A stretch of 64,000 nt of DNA from Cinnamomum chago. Taxonomy: Eukaryota > Streptophyta > Magnoliopsida > Laurales > Lauraceae. Position numbers and translations under genes: made by a program. Within the stretch, counting starts at the first letter, position 1; each line of letters starts with the position of its first letter. Location: assembly GCA_038049695.1 (NCBI GenBank), contig CP142452.1, positions 77,775,501 through 77,839,500 of the forward strand, written 5' to 3'. The notes beneath the pieces are model-generated. The model was given only the letters and a program-made list of their open reading frames with translations. It was not told where the DNA came from and ran no database searches. Below, piece by piece: positions 56,301 through 64,000 of the stretch.

Positions 56301-59108
56301 CCAAAGATCGACCAGATGATCAATGCCACAGCCGGACACGATAGAATGAGCTTCCTCGATGCATATCGCGGCTATCACCAGATCTCGTTGTATGGGCCTG
56401 ATGAAGAGAAGACAACTTTTATCACACCCCGAGGGACCTATTGTTATAAGGTGATGTCGTTTCGGTTGAAGAATGCAGGAGCCACCTACCAGCGACTTGT
56501 CACAAAGATGTTCCGCGATCAGCTCGGCAAGACTGTTGAAGTCTACATCGATGACATGGTGGTCAAGTCCAAGCAAGCCCATACCCATTTGGCAGACCTC
56601 GCTGGAGTCTTCGCCACTTTGAAGAGGTTCAAGCTCAAGCTCAACGCCTCCAAGTGCGCCTTTGGTGTCGGTTCCGGCAAATTCTTGGGAAGCTTGGTCA
56701 CACGCAGAGGGATAGAGGCAAATCCAGATCAGATCTCGGCTATCCTCAGAGTGCAGAGCCCCACCTCGGCTAAGGAAGTCCAAAAGCTAACCGGAATGGC
56801 AGCCGCACTGAATCGGTTCATCAGCAGATCCTCAGATAAGTGCCGGCCTTTCTTTCAGCTTCTTAGAAAGAATTTTAAATTTCGATGGACTCCAGACTGC
56901 GACCAGGCGTTGCAGGAGCTTAAGGCCTATCTTTCTTCACCCCCTCTACTGTCAACTCCGGTCCACGGAGAGTTTTTGTATTTATACCTGGCGGTCTCGG
57001 ATCATGCAGTGAGCTCGGTCCTCCTCCGAGAAGAGGACAGGGTCCAAAAACCCATCTATTATACGAGCAAGACCTTGATTGATGCCGAGACCAGGTACTT
57101 GCCTCTCGAGAAGCTCGCGCTGGCGCTCGTTAGCGCCTCGCGGAAGCTCTCTCATTACTTTCAAACACATACCATAGTGGTTGTTACGGAACATCCACTC
57201 AAATCTGTTTTCAGAAAAGCTGACTTTTCAGGCAGAATTTCAAGATGGGCTGTCGAACTAGGGCAGTATGAAATTAAGTATCAGCCCAGGACAGCGATCA
57301 AGGCTCAGGTTCTGGCAGATTTCCTTGCCGAGTTTGACTCGAGTTCGGTACCAAGCCAGCTCGGCACCGAACTGGGGGGCAGGGAGCATGAGACGCCCAC
57401 GGGCTCTGAACAATCACAATGCCAAGCCCTCACCCTAGCTTGGAAAGTCTTCGTTGATGGATCTTCCACCTCGAGGAGAGCCGGAGCAGGAGTTGTTCTC
57501 CAATCGCCAGAGGGACTGGTCATCGAGCAGGCTCTGACCCTGGATTTCAAGGCGTCGAACAATGAAGCTGAGTACGAAGCCCTTTTAGCCGGACTGAACA
57601 ACGCCAAAATCCTCGGAGCTCAACAGCTGGTGGTCTTCAGTGATTCACAGTTGGTGGCAAACCAGCTGACTGGGGACTATCAGGCTCGCGACGACCGGAT
57701 GGCTGCATATTTAGCCCTGGCAAAAAAGCTTCTCTCCCAGTTCCAGATGGCCGAAATCAAACAGATAGGCAGAGAGGCAAACTCCCATGCTGATGCTCTT
57801 GCAAATTTGGCCAGCGCTGTCGAAGCAGGAAGAAAAAGAACCATCGAGGTGGAGTCCTTGGCCGCATCCAGCATCGAGCTCCATCCACCTCGGGAAGTGT
57901 CGTGTATTGACCTCGGCCCGAGTTGGATGGACCCCATCATCGCCTACCTCAAGGACGACAAGCTACCCGAAGACAGCAGCGAAGCCCATCGAATCAGACT
58001 GAAATCAGCACGGTTCTGGCTGTCTCCCGAAGTCAAGCTCTACAGGAAGTCGTTCTCGGGCCCGTACCTCCAGTGTGTGCACCCAAGCAAAGTCGAAGAT
58101 CTTCTCTTTGAAATACATGAAGGGATCTGCGGAAGCCATATTGGAGGAAGGTCACTAGCTTATCGGGCTATCAGCCAGGGTTACTGGTGGCCATATATGC
58201 AGAAGGACGCGCAGGTATACGCGAAGAAATGCGAGAAGTGTCAGAAATTCTCCCACTCTCTCCATCAGCCAGCACAGGACCTCAGTCCGCTTTCTAGTCC
58301 GTGGCCATTTGCCCAGTGGGGGCTCGACATAGTGGGACCACTCCACCGAACTCCTGGAAACAAAAGATGGCTGATAATAGCCATGGATTACTTCACTAAA
58401 TGGATCGAAGCAGAGCCGTTGTCCTCCATCACGGAGCAAGACTCCAAAAAATTCGTATGGAAAAACATCGTCACAAGGTTCGGTAACCCCAGAATACTGA
58501 TCTCGGATAACGGGACTCAGTTCGACTCCAACCTCTTCAGAAGCTTCTGTCAGGAGCACGGTATCCGAAATCGATATTCCACACCGGCTTACCCACAGAG
58601 TAACGGTCAGGCAGAGATTTCCAATAAAGTGGTACTCGACGGGCTGAAGAAACGGCTTGACAGAGCCAAAGGAAGATGGGTGGAAGAGCTCCCGAGTGTA
58701 CTATGGGCTTACCGAACGACCCCAAGGAGGTCCACTTCGGCAACGCCTTTCTCCCTGGCCTATGGGATGGAGGCTGTCATTCCCTTAGAGATCGGCCTTC
58801 CTACTCTAAGGTCCGAGCTATTCGATCAGGGCCGAAATGAGCCGCATCTGGCTCTGGAGCTGGATCTGGCCGACGAGCGAAGAGAAGCGGCAGCAGTTCG
58901 GCTCGCAGCCTATCAGCGGCAACTTGCCAGAGGTTATAACCAGAAGGTCAGGGAGCGGAAATTTTTGGTAGGAGAGTTGTATCTCAAGAAGGCACTCCCG
59001 GGGGACAAGGATCCGAATCAAGGCAAACTGGCGCCGAATTGGCATGGCCCATTTAAAGTGACTTCCATCGCGGGGCGGTCGGCATACAGACTCGAGGATA
59101 TGGAATGA
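53313..59108 (+). CDS. gag-pol polyprotein of the Tat-type retrotransposon
   Basis: One open frame of 1,931 codons. Residues about 270-440 are a retrotransposon gag domain (KKFTVPRFVTYDGTSDPATH, DLPLKWFCAL), followed by a charged linker and a Cys/His finger near 550 (CAYHKESGHKTEEC). An aspartic protease lies near 695 (VLVDPGSSSEVLYF). The reverse transcriptase spans about 970-1140 (WRVCVDFTDLNKACPKDNFP, VYIDDMVVKS). A Ty3-type RNase H follows at about 1215-1345, then a second, archaeal-type RNase H at about 1375-1510 (WKVFVDGSSTSRRAGAG). The integrase has its HHCC finger near 1600 and core near 1670 (WGLDIVGPLHRTPGNKRW, ISDNGTQFDS). Domain order and dual RNase H place it in the Tat clade. 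The reading frame looks whole. The polyprotein is normally cut by its own protease in virus-like particles. Confidence 0.95.
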   Translation: MTRRAAKGGETSKARRAGPSSKLLPAKKRSGKEPAAEDDVERGLVQINVQERDSRLESALRRRNSQQQPEEDLLTGRSRRSKSPVVNGPRPSDQIEDAEDFEDEEYNPDNDSDSTLEEIRVQNEAIKERDTLILQLQQQLEKATGSVGHQQSWQQQRSLQQRSQLQHERRMPRDRRPDSPEKDLRDHLNKRRIDRTRDEGSSASHSYSRKASETIPESRYHDQEWLDTRIRETVQRNLEVAGLGRDQKDVCCDPIDIGASPFSRDIKKYPLPKKFTVPRFVTYDGTSDPATHLRHFSQRMSVWGDEGHLNCRVFSSSLGDLPLKWFCALSEGSISSWQQLQQSFMKKFQAYRIPPKTNADVMALKMKQGESITQFAKRFWTVYSQIEDSKDEVAVFAFRNALLPNSDLRKDLARNPVSSITALMSIVNRYVAQEEDQARARENHRAAQKDRSERSSKKDRGPSRRDEPQRDEQRRDESDRRRAPTSSARAQAFTSARGKRPRLSEDAYRAVNTIFKEPIHRIMYKIKKRPYFSWPDPMKGDPSTRDQTRFCAYHKESGHKTEECRILRSHLEKLVQEGHLQEFVKADTRADTRTPRRDERGHDSDGSEKIINVIHLAPPPKGSNRARAEARQASHSKQVMAAELGSAPKRARRERPEIRFTDADLEGVQLPHNDPLIVTLKFDCSEQSVKNCTVKKVLVDPGSSSEVLYFDSFRRMGLTEKDLQEARIPLIGFSAKPVYPKGKVTFKVEAGGASVEATFMVIDAPSPYNAIVGRSWLHSLEAVPSTLHQKLKFPWEGKNGRVEIVTVKGDQQAAKQCLTTVVSGEREPKEVNMAEMEKRLEKKLDEVGQDPEKKSIEDLTEVRIDSQDPDRFFLLGSQLGEPEKSELVKFLVQNREAFAWTPQEMPGIDPKVICHKLNVDPNHKPVMQKARRTGAPQTEAVVEEVDKLLEAGAIREVQYPTWLANTVVVKKKTGKWRVCVDFTDLNKACPKDNFPLPKIDQMINATAGHDRMSFLDAYRGYHQISLYGPDEEKTTFITPRGTYCYKVMSFRLKNAGATYQRLVTKMFRDQLGKTVEVYIDDMVVKSKQAHTHLADLAGVFATLKRFKLKLNASKCAFGVGSGKFLGSLVTRRGIEANPDQISAILRVQSPTSAKEVQKLTGMAAALNRFISRSSDKCRPFFQLLRKNFKFRWTPDCDQALQELKAYLSSPPLLSTPVHGEFLYLYLAVSDHAVSSVLLREEDRVQKPIYYTSKTLIDAETRYLPLEKLALALVSASRKLSHYFQTHTIVVVTEHPLKSVFRKADFSGRISRWAVELGQYEIKYQPRTAIKAQVLADFLAEFDSSSVPSQLGTELGGREHETPTGSEQSQCQALTLAWKVFVDGSSTSRRAGAGVVLQSPEGLVIEQALTLDFKASNNEAEYEALLAGLNNAKILGAQQLVVFSDSQLVANQLTGDYQARDDRMAAYLALAKKLLSQFQMAEIKQIGREANSHADALANLASAVEAGRKRTIEVESLAASSIELHPPREVSCIDLGPSWMDPIIAYLKDDKLPEDSSEAHRIRLKSARFWLSPEVKLYRKSFSGPYLQCVHPSKVEDLLFEIHEGICGSHIGGRSLAYRAISQGYWWPYMQKDAQVYAKKCEKCQKFSHSLHQPAQDLSPLSSPWPFAQWGLDIVGPLHRTPGNKRWLIIAMDYFTKWIEAEPLSSITEQDSKKFVWKNIVTRFGNPRILISDNGTQFDSNLFRSFCQEHGIRNRYSTPAYPQSNGQAEISNKVVLDGLKKRLDRAKGRWVEELPSVLWAYRTTPRRSTSATPFSLAYGMEAVIPLEIGLPTLRSELFDQGRNEPHLALELDLADERREAAAVRLAAYQRQLARGYNQKVRERKFLVGELYLKKALPGDKDPNQGKLAPNWHGPFKVTSIAGRSAYRLEDME

Positions 59109-59269
59109 CGGTCATTACCAAGACCATGGAATGCATCACACCTCAAGAAATTCTATTTTTAGTCTGCACTTGTACAATGCTCTTGGATTTAATAGAGATA
59201 CACCCGTTTTTCAAGTTGAGGCAATCTGGTAGTCGATGGCAGTCTAGCAATGGTGTGAACGCGGATGAT

Positions 59270-59880
59270 TGTCTAAGGATGGCACTCAGCCACCTAGATG
59301 AACCGAAACGGCCAACGATGAGTCTAAGGTTGGCACTCAGCCACCTAGACGAATCCGAAACGGCCAACGATGAGTCTAAGGTTGGCACTCAGCCACCTAG
59401 ACGAATCCGAAACGGCCAACGATGAGTCTAAGGTTGGCACTCAGCCACCTAGATGAATCCGAGATGAATCCGAAATGGCCAACGATGAGTCTAAGTTGGC
59501 ACTCAGCCACCTAGATGAATCTGAAACGGCCAACGATCAGTCTAAGGCTGGCACCCAGCCACCTAGACGCGAAGACCGAAATGGCCCACGGTGAGACCGT
59601 CTAAGGCGGGCACCCAGCCACCTGGACGTACAGCCGAAATGGCCGACGGTGAAATCGTCTAAGGTTGGCACTCAGCCACCTAGACGTGAAGCCGAAATGG
59701 CCCACGGCGAGACCGTCTAAGGCTGGCACCCAGCCACCTGGACGTGCAGCCGAAATGGCCCATGATGAAATCGTTTAAAGCTGGCACCCAGCCACCTAGA
59801 CGTAAAGGCCGAAATGGCCCATGATGAGATCGCCTAAGGATGGCACCCAGCCACCTAGACGTGAAGCCGAAATGACAGTT
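59270..59880. repeat. Tandem repeat region in the retrotransposon, about 11 units
   Basis: Units of about 50-59 bp built on GTCTAAGGTTGGCACTCAGC and CACCTAGACG recur from just after the pol stop. The CACCTAGA/CACCTGGA landmark occurs near 59291, 59341, 59392, 59446, 59508, 59561, 59620, 59679, 59738, 59797 and 59855. Early units are ~50-53 bp; later ones ~59 bp with GACCGTCTAAGG. Tat/Ogre-type elements are known to carry such arrays between pol and the 3' LTR, and some have seeded satellites. Confidence 0.9.
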
Positions 59881-60577
59881 CCCGTTAGGGCATGACGGCT
59901 ATGCTACCGAGGCTAGTGATCTCGGCAAGGAACTCGTTCCAACGGCGTGTCCTATGTTAATCGCTTCTTTTCAATCCGAGCCCAGACACGTGGAATCGTG
60001 GAATCGTGCGAAAAAGAAAGCGGAATCATGCGAAGCGGAATGCGAAAATGAAAGCAAACGAGCCAAGCCACGGAGTAAATATAAACAAAAAGAGTTGAGC
60101 AAACTGAAATTTTATTGATAAATGCTTGTTTACTACACATTTTTCATCAAAAAAGGGTGAAGATACATTTTTCATCAAGTCATCAAGAAGTCAAAGACAA
60201 AGCTTAGGAAGTCTCGGCCTCGGTGTCCTCAATGACAACTACTACGTCCTCGACCGTCGCAACGGTTCCGGAGGTTTCTGGAACCGCTTCGCTTGAAGCC
60301 TCCGGCGGAGCAGGGATCTCTGGAGGCGGAGAAGCTGGAGTCTCTGGCGGAGGAGAGGCAGGAGTCTCCGGAGGCGGTGAGGCTGTGGTCTCAGCAGGAG
60401 ATGGGGACCGGAACTCAGGAGGATTCAGAAATAACGGGTGGTCTTCCGGGACCCCGTACTCCTTGAGCGGGCCCGACAGCCGAGGTGGAACAGTTGCTGG
60501 CTCAGCTGTGTCATCTGGTCAGTGTAGTTCCTGCCAGCATGTTCCGTTCCCTCGAGGAAGGCGGCGTCGATTTCTGC
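59881..60577. other. Spacer between tandem repeats and antisense gene
   Basis: Non-coding spacer of the retrotransposon. At about 60300-60385 a minisatellite of ~30 bp (TCTCTGGAGGCGGAGAAGC-like) is repeated three to four times; it yields a Gly/Glu-rich frame on the plus strand (60223-60606) that I regard as a repeat artefact. It may serve as the 3' untranslated region of the antisense gene. Confidence 0.5.
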
Positions 60578-62374
60578 TTATTGAGAAGCAAGGTCCTCCT
60601 CCCTAGCCGCATTCTCTCGTTCCAACTCGGCCGCCAGTTCGGTCGACCTCCTCATTTCGGCGACGAGCCTCTCCTGTAAGGTCAATGACTCAGCTTTAGT
60701 CTGGGAGAGCTCACACACCGCCGAGACCACTTGGGCGTCCAGTTCGGCCCTTTTAGCCTCGGCCTCCTTCAACTCCTCGCTCTTGGCCGACAAGGCAGCT
60801 TCGGCCTGCTCTTTTTCCTCCGCCAAGCGGTTCAGCCGAGCGTCTTCCTCCGCGATCCTGTTCAGGACCAGCGGAAGCCTTTGAACAGCCTGCAAGAGAC
60901 GGACGAGATTTAGCATCGCGCACAGAGAGCCTAGTATAATCGTTAGTCATAGATTCGACACTTACCAGGAAGGAGTGCTGCAGCGTTCTCATGAGTAGCT
61001 GAGAGCTATCCTCTGCCTGGTGCCTCTCCACGTCCTTGGGGAGCGCGCAGGCTCGACAGAGAGCCGTAATCACAGGCGGGCTCCCCACGACTTTATCCTC
61101 AACATTGAGGGGCCTCCCCGGCCACAGCTCCAGATTGGGCTTGAAGGCCTCCGGTTCGACCGAGACCACGGCGCGAGGCGACTCGGAGCGCCGATCCAGC
61201 GAGGCCTCGGACCGGATTGGCTCCTCCGCCCTGACCCTCTCCCTGATAGCCAGCGATTGCCGCGGCTGGTCTTCTCGGACAGGGGACTTCCCCCTTGTCC
61301 TCTTTCGAGGCCTCTCCCTCTCCTCAGCGGCGGGCTGGGCCTCGGGGACCGCTGGGACGATCAAGGTGCTAGAAGGACGGGCGCTGGAGGCGGCCCTCTG
61401 CTCGCCAAAGATGGCCGCTGCTAAACTGCGCGGTTGATAGGCTGGCCGACGCCTCTCCATCTCTTCGGAGTCTGAGAAGTTTTCGACCTCCCTCAAGGGA
61501 TCGCTCTCGGCCGCAGCAGCCGACGAGGAAGTTTCGGCAACAGTGACAGGCCCGCTCGCAGCCTCGGCCAAAGCAAGAACTATCTCCCCAGGACGGCCTG
61601 ACTTCCGCGTGTATGACGCGTACTTCAGCTCGTACCCTAGTAAGGAAAAGGCAGCCCTATTGTAGTGGCCTCGGTACTGGTAGATCTTATCCAGCCAGGC
61701 CTTGTTCCTCCGCCAGCGGTCTAGGTTGGCGTCCCGTCTTTGCTGTTGGAGGCCTGTAGAAGAAAAGAAAAAGTGTCAGAATAAGAGTTGACAGAAATGC
61801 AAGCCAGAAATCCGAAACCTGGCGAAAGGGACAGGGCGTTACTCGGCGGTGTCCCGAATGTCCGTGGGACTTGGACTCTCCACGCAGTCTCGGATTCGGT
61901 TCCACCGAACTCCCAGTTGCCGGAGACGAATAGCCGATCATCCCCAGCGTATTTATTCGAGTCCTCCAAGGCCGTGATGAGGGGCGAAGACTTTGCTTTA
62001 ACACGAAGGTAATAAGTGCTGCCGTCTCGGGTTTTGCAGAGATCATAAACATCTTCGATGTCATGGACGCCGAGATCAATTCCTAGGATCTTGTTCAGTT
62101 CGGCGACGCCCATAATGATCTTGAAACCGTTGGGCATCAGTTGGCACGGGCAGAGATTCCATGCCCGGAGGCAGGACCTCAGGAGAGGATGAATGGGGAA
62201 TCTGACCCCACCTTCAATGATGGCAACGAGAGGGAATGGCATCCAGCCCTGGCTAAAAACATAGCCGGATGACCTGTCGGAGGCTTTCACCTGGACGTCC
62301 TCCGGGATCTGGAAAGTCCTCCTGAGCTCTGCCAAGGCCGAAAGAGAGTCAATCCAATGACTGAAAGCCCCCAT
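60578..62374 (-). CDS. Antisense spliced gene of the Tat-type element (gypsy-type transposase_28-like)
   Basis: Three exons on the strand opposite to gag-pol: 62374-61819, 61753-60966 and 60889-60578, with GT donors (AG|GTTTCGG, CTG|GTAAGTG) and AG acceptors (TTCTACAG, TCTTGCAG). The reading phase is kept through both junctions, giving about 551 residues. Exon 1 carries a domain with GWMPFPLVAIIEGGVRFPIH and LCPCQLMPNGFKIIMGVAEL, resembling the plant 'putative gypsy-type transposon' domain (PF04195-like). Exon 2 has a Trp-rich start (LDRWRRNKAWLDKIYQYRGH), then an Arg/Ser/Pro-rich basic linker. Exon 3 is a predicted coiled coil (Glu/Ala/Leu heptads). Antisense ORFs at this position are described for Tat-lineage elements; their function is unknown, and no claim is made here. 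Domain naming is from memory of the family. Confidence 0.75.
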
Positions 62375-62990
62375 TCCTAAGTCTAAGAAACCCTAACAAA
62401 GCTCTAAAGAAGGAGCAGACGGAGCGGAAAGGGTGGAGGACAGGGGAAACCCTAGAAGGAACTAGGTCAGAAATGTAAACAAAAGAAGAGAAGCAGAGTA
62501 AAGACACTCACAGGCTGACGAAGATGGGGCCGGATAACGGTGTATCACAGGGCGAGTCGGTGGTTCCTCACTGGTTCTAGCAGAAGAAGTTCTAGCAACG
62601 AGAGTTCTGGCGAGCAGGAGTTCTAGCAGAGTCCAGAGGCGAAAATGGTGAAGCGGAGTGCCAAAATGAATTTAAAGGACAGGGATGGGCGCCATCCCGG
62701 AATTCGAAGCGAAACGCGTGCGAAGTGTCGCCTCGGGTTGCAGCGCCCGCCGCCTCGAAGTGACAAGGAAGCCTTTCGAATGATGGCGCGTGGCGCTAAT
62801 GGTCCGTCTCCCCACGCTAATCATAGTCTCCGCATTTATCACCTCCCTTATTACCTCGGGCAGGCGAATTGATGGCGGCATATACAGCCTAACCGTCAGA
62901 GCCCTTAATGAGAAGACGACTTCGGCATGCCAACTCAGCTCTCGACCTCGGAGACTAGAAAGCCCTAGAGATCAAGAGCTGGGGGGCTAT
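62375..62990. promoter_or_regulatory. Antisense gene upstream region and polypurine tract
   Basis: About 600 bp between the antisense start codon and the 3' LTR. It must hold any antisense promoter that is not in the LTR; no TATA box was fixed by eye. Direct repeats of GTTCTAGCA-type sequence lie at 62575-62630. The tract AAGAGCTGGGGGGC (62974-62987), immediately before the 3' LTR, is the likely plus-strand polypurine primer. Confidence 0.6.
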
Positions 62991-63668
62991 TGTGTGGGGC
63001 CCATCACGTGAACCAACTCCTTTCGGTTTCGGCGAAGCACGTCCATATCAATCTCGGACATAGACCTATGTCACTTCGGTTTCGGAAGTAGATGCTGATA
63101 TCGGGAAAGCGATATCCATTTCGGCTCGGCCACGCCACCCCGCCCAGTCTCGGCTACACAGACTATAACTGCATCCCTTGGCTACAGCCCCCATAAAGGC
63201 GGGGCCCAAGAAAGGGGTCCGATGGGACCTCAGCCGTCAACAGATCAGGGCAAGATCAGGCCCAATGTGACTGGCATTAAATGCAATGTGGGCTGATCGG
63301 ACCCTCATTAAATGCAATGAGGGCTGTGATGGACCCTCATTAATGACGATGTGGGCTGATGAGACCCTAGTCACATCACGAGGCCCACCGGCGCAGGCGC
63401 CAAAGTAATCTCTCATATAAAGCATAGGACGACCCAAGATGGAGGTATGCACTCTCTCTTACATGCAACCCAGACCTCCCTTTCTCCTTCCCCTTCTCCG
63501 ATCACTGCTAACTTGAGCGTCGGAGAGCCCTGCGCTGCCCCAGCCAGGGTCCTTTGACCGTTCTCTTCTCCCCTTTCAGGTTCAACAGACACGCAGCTCC
63601 TTCTCCGATATTTTGAGTAAGTCCTTGAAGGCATCCTAATCTTGTGAGTATATTTTTCTGCACTTACA
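62991..63668 (+). repeat. 3' LTR of the Tat-type element, 678 bp
   Basis: Same length and termini as the 5' LTR (TGTGTGGGG ... CTTACA), 8 substitutions, no length difference. At an assumed 1.3e-8 substitutions per site per year this would be about 0.45 million years; slower rates, as in many trees, give proportionally older ages. Confidence 0.95.
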
Positions 63669-64000
63669 GAACCGTTCTCCTTTGTGTTAACCATGATTTC
63701 AATTCTACACTTGAAGTTGTGTTTAGTTGATCCTCATCATCGTTGTTATCATCTATGTAGAGTTGGCTCTGTGACTTCTACTTTTCCATTCAACCCTAAT
63801 ATTTATTTTCAGTTATAGTTTTAGTAGTGACATGGTCCATCATGTCTTTCTTCAATGTTCTGTCTTTTTTATAGTTTCTTGACAATTTTACTCTTCAAAG
63901 CACCATGTAGGAGCCATTTCCGCTCTTTTGAGTGCCTGCCAAATCATTACAAACATTATTCCTTGGTTTTCTTTCCTGAAGGTTTCCATATATCTGTTTA
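63669..64000. other. Continuation of RIBA3 copy 2 intron
   Basis: Matches 21864-22194 of copy 1 with a few substitutions; resumes exactly at the second GAACC target duplication. No exon. Confidence 0.9.

Larger units (their letters stand above)
52588..63668 (+). mobile_element. Ty3/gypsy LTR retrotransposon, Tat-type, 11,081 bp, looks whole
   Basis: Flanked by the 5-bp duplication GAACC (52583-52587 and 63669-63673); copy 1 has a single GAACC there (about 21864). Parts in order: 5' LTR (52588-53265), primer-binding-site region, one long gag-pol frame (53313-59108), a tandem-repeat region, an antisense spliced gene (62374-60578), a polypurine tract, and 3' LTR (62991-63668). The two LTRs are equal in length and differ at 8 of 678 positions. 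A second, archaeal-type RNase H and an antisense ORF before the 3' LTR are hallmarks of the Tat lineage (Retand/Grande/Ogre relatives). It lies in an intron of RIBA3 pseudogene copy 2, after the duplication. Confidence 0.95.
42006..64000. repeat. Segmental duplication, copy 2, with four later insertions
   Basis: Matches 14382-22194 after removal of 438 bp (MITE), 2,339 bp (solo LTR), 293 bp (filler plus repeat) and 11,086 bp (LTR element), each counted with one duplicated flank. 21,995 minus 14,156 leaves 7,839 bp, within about 26 bp of copy 1. The copy continues beyond the right edge of the window. Confidence 0.92.

Noticed and set aside
60223-60606. Gly/Glu-rich 127-codon plus-strand frame
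   Set aside because: It is produced by a ~30-bp minisatellite and overlaps the 3' end of the antisense gene; no domain or conserved start.
61020-61437. Two 133-134-codon plus-strand frames
   Set aside because: They are shadows of exon 2 of the antisense gene, which has splice sites, a family match and a coiled coil on the minus strand.
52588-63668. A host gene of nearly 2,000 codons
   Set aside because: The long frame is gag-pol between two LTRs with a target duplication.
1-64000. tRNA, rRNA, microRNA or snoRNA genes
   Set aside because: I looked for tRNA A/B boxes with cloverleaf potential and for rRNA landmarks and saw none convincing; a covariance-model scan would be needed to exclude small RNAs.

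Overview
The window is nuclear DNA from a flowering plant. The signs are introns with GT/AG borders in plant-type genes (a receptor-like protein and a RIBA3-type riboflavin gene), plus plant-specific transposon families: CACTA/En-Spm, L1-type LINE with a DUF4283-like ORF1, a Tat-clade Ty3/gypsy LTR element, Helitron-like elements and MITEs. The species cannot be named from the sequence. Most of the window is repetitive, and only one host gene looks intact.

Layout: 1-2293 holds repeat fragments and a relic of the 5' flank of a receptor-like-protein (RLP) gene. 2294-13319 is an 11.0 kb CACTA element with matching ends and a 3-bp target duplication (ATC). It carries a decayed Ptta/transposase_24-type gene and a 22-unit, ~178-bp satellite array with higher-order structure. 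14382-22194 is the first copy of a segmental duplication containing a RIBA3-like pseudogene. 22997-27480 is an RLP unit with the one apparently intact host gene (24203-27206). 27495-32340 is a tandem second RLP unit, reduced to its ends. 34434-40905 is a near-full-length LINE with an 18-bp target duplication. 42006-64000 is the second copy of the RIBA3 duplication, enlarged by four insertions: a MITE in an exon, a 2.3 kb solo LTR, a 257-bp filler bounded by a 36-bp direct repeat, and an 11.1 kb LTR retrotransposon that looks whole.

Subtracting those four insertions makes copy 2 (about 7.84 kb) almost the same length as copy 1 (7.81 kb), so copy 1 acts as the empty-site reference for each insertion. 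The order RLP relic - RIBA3 - RLP pair - RIBA3 suggests an older duplication of a RIBA3/RLP block. The two RIBA3 copies share two frame-disrupting changes, so the gene was probably broken before it was duplicated. The LTR element's two LTRs differ at 8 of 678 positions (about 1.2%), against 16 of 978 (1.6%) between the RIBA3 exons; this fits insertion after the duplication.

The points most worth a second look are the satellite array inside the CACTA element, the antisense three-exon gene inside the Tat-type retrotransposon, and the paired RIBA3 pseudogenes as a record of insertion history.
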